The notes below the pieces were generated by a model. That model was not told the DNA's origin, ran no database searches, and saw only the letters and a list, made by a program, of their open reading frames with translations. Of a DNA stretch of 43,513 nucleotides, positions 39,799 through 43,513 are shown piece after piece (the first letter of the stretch is position 1; each line of letters opens with the position of its first letter). Both the position numbers and the translations under genes were made by a program. Source of the DNA: JACVRW01 sp036519295 (lineage in GTDB: Bacteria > Actinomycetota > Thermoleophilia > Solirubrobacterales > Thermoleophilaceae). The stretch spans positions 1-43,513 of the forward strand of contig DATDLN010000025.1 of NCBI GenBank assembly GCA_036519295.1, in the 5' to 3' direction.

Positions 39799-39828
39799 CC
39801 CGGTCCCGCGCTCGTCCCCGGGACCGGG
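39799..39828. terminator. Hairpin between convergent SOD and Ku genes
   Basis: CCCGGTCCC (39799-39807) pairs perfectly with GGGACCGGG (39820-39828), loop 12 nt. It lies 29 bases after the SOD stop and 24 bases beyond the Ku stop, so it can end transcription both ways. It is embedded in a 51-bp sequence that is repeated at 42246-42296. Confidence 0.5.
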
Positions 39829-39851
39829 CCCGCCGGGCGAGGTCGTTTCTC

Positions 39852-40811
39852 TCACTCCCCGTTCGACAGGGCCTTGACCAGCTGGTGCTTCGACATCTTC
39901 GAGCGGCCCGGCACGCCGGCCTCCTGGGCCCGGCGGTAGAGCTCCTCCCGATCGAGCCGCTCGAGCTCGGCGCGTCCGTCCCGGGCGTCCGCACTTCCGT
40001 CCCGGGCGTCCCCACTTCCGTCCCGTGCATTCCCGCCGTCCCGGATGCTGGCGAGCGTCCGCTGCAGCGCCTCCATCAGATCGGGCGCGGGAGCGGGCTG
40101 GCGCTCTGGTTTCGGCGCCCGGATCCGTTCCCCCTTTCGCTTGCGGTCGATGACGCGCTTCAGGCGCTCCCGGTAGCAGTCGGTGTAGCGCTCGGGATCC
40201 CAGTCGGTCGAGAGCTCCTCGAGGATCGCCACTGCGTTCTCGAGCGCCTTCCTCGTCGGCTTCTTGCCGCCCGTCTCGATCGCATCGGGGCTTCGAACCT
40301 CGTCGTGGAACAGCATCGTGGTCAGGGCGAGCGCACCTTCGCGGACCCTGACGGCGACGAGGTACTCCTTGGTGCGCATGACAAGACGGCCGAGGGCGAC
40401 GCGCTCTGCGCGCTCCATCGCCTCGAGGAGCAGGCGGTAGGCGCGGAGAGTGCCCTCGCTCTCTCCCGCCGGGATCAGGTAGTAGGGATGGTCGAAGTAG
40501 ATCGGGTCGACCTCGGCGAGATCCACGAAGGCCTCGATGTCGATCGTCCTGGTCTTGCGGGGCTGCACCGAAGCGAGCTCCTCGTCCGTCACGATCACCT
40601 GCTTGCCGTCGAGGTCATAGCCGTGAGCGACCTCCTCCCAGACCACCTCGGTGTCCTCCTTCGAGCAGAAGCGCTGCTGCTCGATCCGCACCTTGTCCTT
40701 CTCGTGCAGTTGGTGGAAGCGATAGTCGAGGTCGCGGGCGGCGCTCACCAGCTGGACGGGCACGTTCACGAGGCCGAAGCTGAGCGAGCCGCTCCAGAGG
40801 GCGCGCGGCAT
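39852..40811 (-). CDS. ku: Ku DNA end-binding protein with SAP-like tail (first of two)
   Basis: A 319-residue bacterial Ku, which rings DNA ends and recruits LigD for non-homologous end joining. Core: MPRALWSGSLSFGLVNVPVQ, LHEKDKVRIEQQRFCSKEDT and VDLAEVDPIYFDHPYYLIPA, then DCYRERLKRVIDRKRKGERI at the bridge end. After residue 250 comes a low-complexity linker with repeats of ARDGSAD (encoded by a 21-bp minisatellite) and a C-terminal SAP/Rho-N motif (LDREELYRRAQEAGVPGRSK, then MSKHQLVKALSNGE), which can bind DNA. It begins 2 bases after the second Ku gene's stop. No ligD in the window. Confidence 0.92.
   Translation of the reverse strand: MPRALWSGSLSFGLVNVPVQLVSAARDLDYRFHQLHEKDKVRIEQQRFCSKEDTEVVWEEVAHGYDLDGKQVIVTDEELASVQPRKTRTIDIEAFVDLAEVDPIYFDHPYYLIPAGESEGTLRAYRLLLEAMERAERVALGRLVMRTKEYLVAVRVREGALALTTMLFHDEVRSPDAIETGGKKPTRKALENAVAILEELSTDWDPERYTDCYRERLKRVIDRKRKGERIRAPKPERQPAPAPDLMEALQRTLASIRDGGNARDGSGDARDGSADARDGRAELERLDREELYRRAQEAGVPGRSKMSKHQLVKALSNGE
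39976..40044. repeat. 21-bp minisatellite inside the Ku linker
   Basis: Two 21-bp units (39976-39996, 39997-40017) differing at one base (CCGTCCCGGGCGTCCGCACTT against CCGTCCCGGGCGTCCCCACTT) are followed by a degenerate 18-bp copy and a 9-bp partial copy. In-frame repeats encode ARDGSAD-type units, so linker length can vary by slippage without frameshift. Confidence 0.7.
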
Positions 40812-40813
40812 CG

Positions 40814-41596
40814 CTAGCTCCCGGCCTTCGTCTCGGGCCCGCCCAGGCTCGCCTCGAGCGCGGCGGCGAGGTCGTCACCTTGTTCCGGCTCCTCCTGCTC
40901 CAGCAGGTCGATCTCCTCCCCCGCGGCCTTGCGCTCGATCAGGTCCTCCACCGCCGCTCGGTATGTGTCCTCGTACCGCCTGGGGTCGAAGTCCTCGTGC
41001 AGCGACTCGACGAGCTGCTCGGCCATCTGGACCTCGCGCCGGGAGGGCTTCCTGCCGCTTGTTTCCAGCTCCAGGTCCTTGCCGCGCACGACCTCGTCGT
41101 GGAAACGCAGCGTGTGGAGCGCCATCCCGCCGTCGAGCGCCCGCACCGCGACGAGGTACTCCCGGTCGTGGAACGTGAAGCGCCCGATTCCGGCTCGGCC
41201 GCTGCGTCGCAACGCGTCGTGGAGGAGGCGGTAGGCATCCGCGTCCTCACGCGAGCCCACGTAGTAGGTCTTGTCGTAGAAAACCGGGTCGATGTCCGCG
41301 GCCTCCACGAATTCGTCCAGGTGCACGACCTTGCCGCGGTCCCCGGCGGCCGCCTTTATTTCCTCCTTGTCGAGCACCACGTACTGGTCGGGGGCGACCT
41401 CGTAGCCCTTGACGATCTCCTTGTAGGGGACCTCGCGCCCTTCCTTGGGGCAGATGCGCCGCTGCTCGATCCGGGCGCCGTCCTTGACGTGCACCTCGTG
41501 GAAGTGGATGGTCTTCGACTCCGTCGCCGAATACAGCTTGATCGGGACGTTGACCATCCCGAACGTGATCGTGCCGTTCCAGATCGAGCGCGGCAC
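40814..41596 (-). CDS. ku: Ku DNA end-binding protein (second of two)
   Basis: A 260-residue Ku core without a SAP tail: MPRSIWNGTITFGMVNVPIK, EVHVKDGARIEQRRICPKEG, DPVFYDKTYYVGSREDADAY and DREYLVAVRALDGGMALHTL, ending with an acidic tail (DLLEQEEPEQGDDLAAALEA). It shares an almost identical start with the neighbouring Ku but clearly differs in sequence, so these are paralogues, not a recent copy. Tandem Ku genes can form heterodimers in some bacteria. The GTG start lies 8 bases after the PfpI gene stop, so the operon order is PfpI, Ku, Ku. Confidence 0.9.
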   Translation of the reverse strand: MPRSIWNGTITFGMVNVPIKLYSATESKTIHFHEVHVKDGARIEQRRICPKEGREVPYKEIVKGYEVAPDQYVVLDKEEIKAAAGDRGKVVHLDEFVEAADIDPVFYDKTYYVGSREDADAYRLLHDALRRSGRAGIGRFTFHDREYLVAVRALDGGMALHTLRFHDEVVRGKDLELETSGRKPSRREVQMAEQLVESLHEDFDPRRYEDTYRAAVEDLIERKAAGEEIDLLEQEEPEQGDDLAAALEASLGGPETKAGS

Positions 41597-41604
41597 GGCG
41601 CTGT

Positions 41605-42195
41605 CTAGCTCCCGCCGGTTCCGACGGTCGCCTCGCGCTGGCGCTCGTGCCGGCCCTCGGCGAACTCCTCGATCGCCTTGGCGGAGAAGGCGTCGAGATC
41701 GTCGGGCTTACGGCTCGTGACGAGGCCGCCGTCGACGTGCACCTCCTCGTCGACCCAGTTGCCGCCGGCGTTGCGGATGTCCGTTTTGAGGCTCGGCCAG
41801 GAGGTCAGCGTCCGGTCCCGGACCACGTCGGCCTCAACCAGCGTCCAGGGGGCGTGGCAGATCGCCGCCACGGGGGCGCCCGCGTCGAAGAACGAGCGCA
41901 CGAATTGAACCGCCGGCTCGTGCGTGCGCAGCGCGTCCGGGTTGGCGACGCCGCCCGGCAGCACGAGGCCGTCGTAGTCGTCCGGATTCGCTTGCTCCAC
42001 CGTCTTGTCGACGGGGAAGGTGTCGGCCTTGTCCAGGTGATTGAAGGCCTGGACCTCTCCGCCCTCCGGGGCGATCAGCTCTGGCTCGCCGCCGGCCTCC
42101 TTTACGTACTGCCAGGGTCGGGTGAGCTCGACCTGCTCCACGCCCTCGTTCGCCATCAGGAATGCGATTCGCCTGCCTTGGATCTCGTCAGCCAT
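41605..42195 (-). CDS. DJ-1/PfpI-type protein
   Basis: A 196-residue type-1 glutamine amidotransferase-like fold of the PfpI/DJ-1 group. The nucleophile elbow is PVAAICHAPWTLVEAD with Cys near 113 and the following His; the acid is in RRIAFLMANEGVEQVELTRP, and a GGEVQAFNHLDKADTFPVDK segment follows. Members act as protein or nucleotide deglycases, glyoxalases or redox-sensing chaperones, typical of general stress regulons. First gene of an operon with two Ku genes. ATG 42195 has GGAG just upstream, with an AGGTAC imperfect -10 before it. Confidence 0.87.
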   Translation of the reverse strand: MADEIQGRRIAFLMANEGVEQVELTRPWQYVKEAGGEPELIAPEGGEVQAFNHLDKADTFPVDKTVEQANPDDYDGLVLPGGVANPDALRTHEPAVQFVRSFFDAGAPVAAICHAPWTLVEADVVRDRTLTSWPSLKTDIRNAGGNWVDEEVHVDGGLVTSRKPDDLDAFSAKAIEEFAEGRHERQREATVGTGGS

Positions 42196-42227
42196 GTCTC
42201 CGTACCTTCCGGGTTGCAGTTGCTTCT

Positions 42228-42425
42228 CTAGTCGCCGTCTCTTGTCTCGTCCGGGTGTCCGGTCTGGCGCTCCTCCCCGGGCCCGGGCCCGCCGGGGGTG
42301 TCCGTCGCCTCGGGACGGGCCTCCTGGGGAAGGTCGTCGACAACCTGTTCCGCCGGACCCTCCTCGGGGAGCTGATCGGACTCGCGCCTCCCGGGACGGC
42401 GCAGGATCTTGTCGAGGAGCCCCAT
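42228..42425 (-). CDS. Small acidic hydrophilic protein
   Basis: Sixty-five residues: a basic start (GLLDKILRRPGRRESDQL), then acidic sequence (PEEGPAEQVVDDLPQEARPE) and a tail PGGPGPGEERQTGHPDE. No hydrophobic core, so probably disordered. The tail module recurs on the minus strand at 39787-39837. It lies between the BON gene and the PfpI gene on the same strand, 11 bases after the BON stop, and may belong to the same transcript. Confidence 0.55.
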   Translation of the reverse strand: MGLLDKILRRPGRRESDQLPEEGPAEQVVDDLPQEARPEATDTPGGPGPGEERQTGHPDETRDGD

Positions 42426-42436
42426 CTTCGCCGCGC

Positions 42437-42910
42437 CTACGACGAGCCTTGCACCGCCGCGACGTTCGGCGGCGGTGAGTCCGGCGTGTGAAGCAGGTTC
42501 TGCACGTCGCGCGTGCCGGCGATGCTCCGTGCCTTCGCCTCCAGGTCGCGCACTTGCTCGGGCCGGTCGACCTGGCCTCGCAGGGTCACGACGCCCTCGG
42601 CGACGTCGATGTTCACCGAGCCCTTCGGCGCGTCCGGCTCTCGGAAGAGCTCGGTCTCGATCTTGTGCTTGAGCGTCACGTCGTCGCCCGGCGCCCGCTC
42701 CTCGCGGACCGTCGCCTTGGCTCGCTCCCTGAGGCCTGCCGCGAAGCTGCCCGCCGCCCGTTTCGCTCGCTCGGTCCCGCGTGCGCGCTGCCGGAAGAAC
42801 GCGGCGACCCGGTCCTGCGCCAGGTTACGTCGGCGCTTCCCCTGATCCGGGTCGAGGAAGTACGCGGCGGCGCCGGTGCCGGCAATCGTGATGAGCAGCT
42901 TTCCGCGCAT
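42437..42910 (-). CDS. BON-domain protein with membrane-like N-terminus
   Basis: A 157-residue protein. Residues 1-20 form a hydrophobic start (RGKLLITIAGTGAAAYFLDP) resembling a short TM anchor, followed by a basic helix (DQGKRRRNLAQDRVAAFFRQ). The BON domain is at about 75-150: DDVTLKHKIETELFREPDAP, GSVNIDVAEGVVTLRGQVDR and QVRDLEAKARSIAGTRDVQN. BON domains bind phospholipid and occur in osmotic-stress proteins such as OsmY. It has a near-perfect sigmaB/F-type promoter and an AAGGAGG ribosome-binding site, so it is a strong member of the stress set. Confidence 0.85.
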   Translation of the reverse strand: MRGKLLITIAGTGAAAYFLDPDQGKRRRNLAQDRVAAFFRQRARGTERAKRAAGSFAAGLRERAKATVREERAPGDDVTLKHKIETELFREPDAPKGSVNIDVAEGVVTLRGQVDRPEQVRDLEAKARSIAGTRDVQNLLHTPDSPPPNVAAVQGSS

Positions 42911-42941
42911 GCAAGTCCTCCTTGGTAGTTCGCAGCACCGG

Positions 42942-42966
42942 GTACCCGGGCGCCATGTGGCGAAAC
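42942..42966 (-). promoter_or_regulatory. SigmaB/SigmaF-like promoter GTTT-N15-GGGTAC
   Basis: On the minus strand GTTT (42966-42963), 15 bases, then GGGTAC (42947-42942), followed 20-25 bases later by AAGGAGG and the BON-gene ATG at 42910. Best match in the window to the actinobacterial stress promoter. Confidence 0.65.
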
Positions 42967-43025
42967 AGCCCGGCTCGGGCGCGGTTTGCAGTGTCAGCGT
43001 CGCCTACTCCGATACCTTTGGCGCG

Positions 43026-43412
43026 GTGCCCGAGGGAAGCGAGTTTGTCGCCCGCGTCTACGCGGCGATCAACGCGCGCGACCGCGCGGCCATCAGGTCG
43101 CTGAGCGCCGCCGATATCGTCGTCGGGACCACCGTTGAGGCCTATCGCGGCCGCGAGGCCCTGCTCGAGTGGATGGACGAGGGCGACGACGCCTTCGACG
43201 ACTTCACCGTCGAGCTGCTCGAGGTCGAGGAGCTCGCCGGACACGTCGTGGCATCGATGCGCCAGCGAGGCCGCGGTAAGGCAAGCGGCGCCGAGGTGGA
43301 CCACCGCTTCACCCACGTCTGGACCCTCCGTGACGGCCAGGCCATAAGGCTGCAGTCCTTCGCGCACCGCGACGACGCCGTTCGCTACGCCCAGCGAAGC
43401 GGGCGCGCCTGA
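43026..43412 (+). CDS. SnoaL/NTF2-like protein
   Basis: A 128-residue single cone-shaped alpha+beta fold: SEFVARVYAAINARDRAAIR, LSAADIVVGTTVEAYRGREA, LLEWMDEGDDAFDDFTVELL, VASMRQRGRGKASGAEVDHR and FTHVWTLRDGQAIRLQSFAH. Such proteins are isomerases, hydrolases or ligand sensors; the presence of His and Asp residues in the pocket allows catalysis, but no substrate can be inferred. GTG 43026 is preferred because the upstream frame to 42876 is low quality. Its 3' end overlaps the partial gene on the other strand by 28 bp. Confidence 0.8.
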   Translation: MPEGSEFVARVYAAINARDRAAIRSLSAADIVVGTTVEAYRGREALLEWMDEGDDAFDDFTVELLEVEELAGHVVASMRQRGRGKASGAEVDHRFTHVWTLRDGQAIRLQSFAHRDDAVRYAQRSGRA

Positions 43413-43513
43413 GGAGCCCGCGACTGGGGGAGGCCGGTGATTAGCCCCGACATCCGGGGGTCGGCGAACTGCACGCCCGTGAGGCTGTCGACGTAGAGCA
43501 CGTCCCAGGCGGC
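43385..43513 (-). CDS. C-terminal fragment of an unidentified protein, cut by window edge
   Basis: The minus frame enters at 43513 and ends with TAG at 43387-43385, giving 42 residues: AAWDVLYVDSLTGVQFADPR, then MSGLITGLPQSRAP. The hydrophobic pattern and the WDVLYVDS/PRMSGLITGLP stretches look like genuine protein rather than shadow. The start lies outside the window, and I do not recognise the family. The overlap with the SnoaL-like gene is 28 bp. Confidence 0.45.
   Translation of the reverse strand, partial: AAWDVLYVDSLTGVQFADPRMSGLITGLPQSRAPQARPLRWA

Noticed and set aside
39976..40044. CRISPR-like direct repeats
   Set aside because: The 21-bp units are contiguous, in frame and have no spacers; it is a minisatellite in the Ku linker.

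Overview
The window is high-GC (about 70 percent by eye), gene-dense DNA with many GTG/TTG starts, ATGA/GTGA stop-start overlaps and several apparently leaderless genes. An F420-dependent luciferase-like enzyme, tandem Ku genes, a LuxR-type ATPase regulator, sigmaB/sigmaF-like promoters (GTTT-N15-GGGTAM) and small hydrophilic proteins point to an actinobacterium, most likely a soil Thermoleophilia (Solirubrobacterales/Gaiellales). This is inferred from gene style only: there is no rRNA or marker gene. I see no tRNA, rRNA, CRISPR array, insertion sequence or phage gene.

Layout. 1-1149 (minus): the 5' part of a secreted Pro-Glu-Pro repeat protein that runs off the left edge, with two palindromes upstream. 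1450-6850: hypothetical genes, an acyl-CoA carboxylase carboxyltransferase with a frameshift, an SRAP protein without its catalytic Cys2, a HesB-like protein, and a ring-cleaving-dioxygenase-like VOC protein behind an operator-like inverted repeat. 6845-20519: MFS exporter plus PLP decarboxylase, lone MreB, AlkZ/YcaQ-like protein plus cupin, YtcJ-like amidohydrolase, DHA2 exporter, CapA-like metallophosphatase, methyltransferase and a 962-residue LuxR-type regulator. 20720-23794: CHRD protein, about 450 nt of hairpin-rich non-coding DNA, then a proline-racemase-family enzyme overlapping an ornithine-cyclodeaminase-like reductase, together resembling trans-3-hydroxy-L-proline catabolism. 23852-28434: DoxX/MarR pair, cyclic-nucleotide-binding protein, a nine-TM protein resembling presenilin/signal peptide peptidase, a flippase-like membrane protein and several small genes.

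28559-34534 is a decayed or error-containing stretch: a TetR/QsdR-type regulator, a secreted alpha/beta hydrolase and a VOC protein that share a 37-nt upstream element, a glycosyltransferase broken by three frameshifts, an NmrA-like protein, and an alpha/beta hydrolase with an internal deletion. At 34616-37056 an ECF sigma factor with a SnoaL-like tail overlaps a DHA2 exporter.

37053-43412 looks like a stress island: small membrane and hydrophilic proteins, an F420 enzyme, a Mn/Fe superoxide dismutase, the operon PfpI-Ku-Ku, a BON-domain protein and a SnoaL-like protein. Two genes have near-consensus sigmaB/sigmaF promoters and three more carry the same -10 motif, which suggests co-regulated protection against oxidative or desiccation damage. 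The most interesting items are the presenilin-like protein, the Cys-less SRAP protein, the shared 37-nt element, the structured leader at 21.2-21.7 kb and the stress promoter set.
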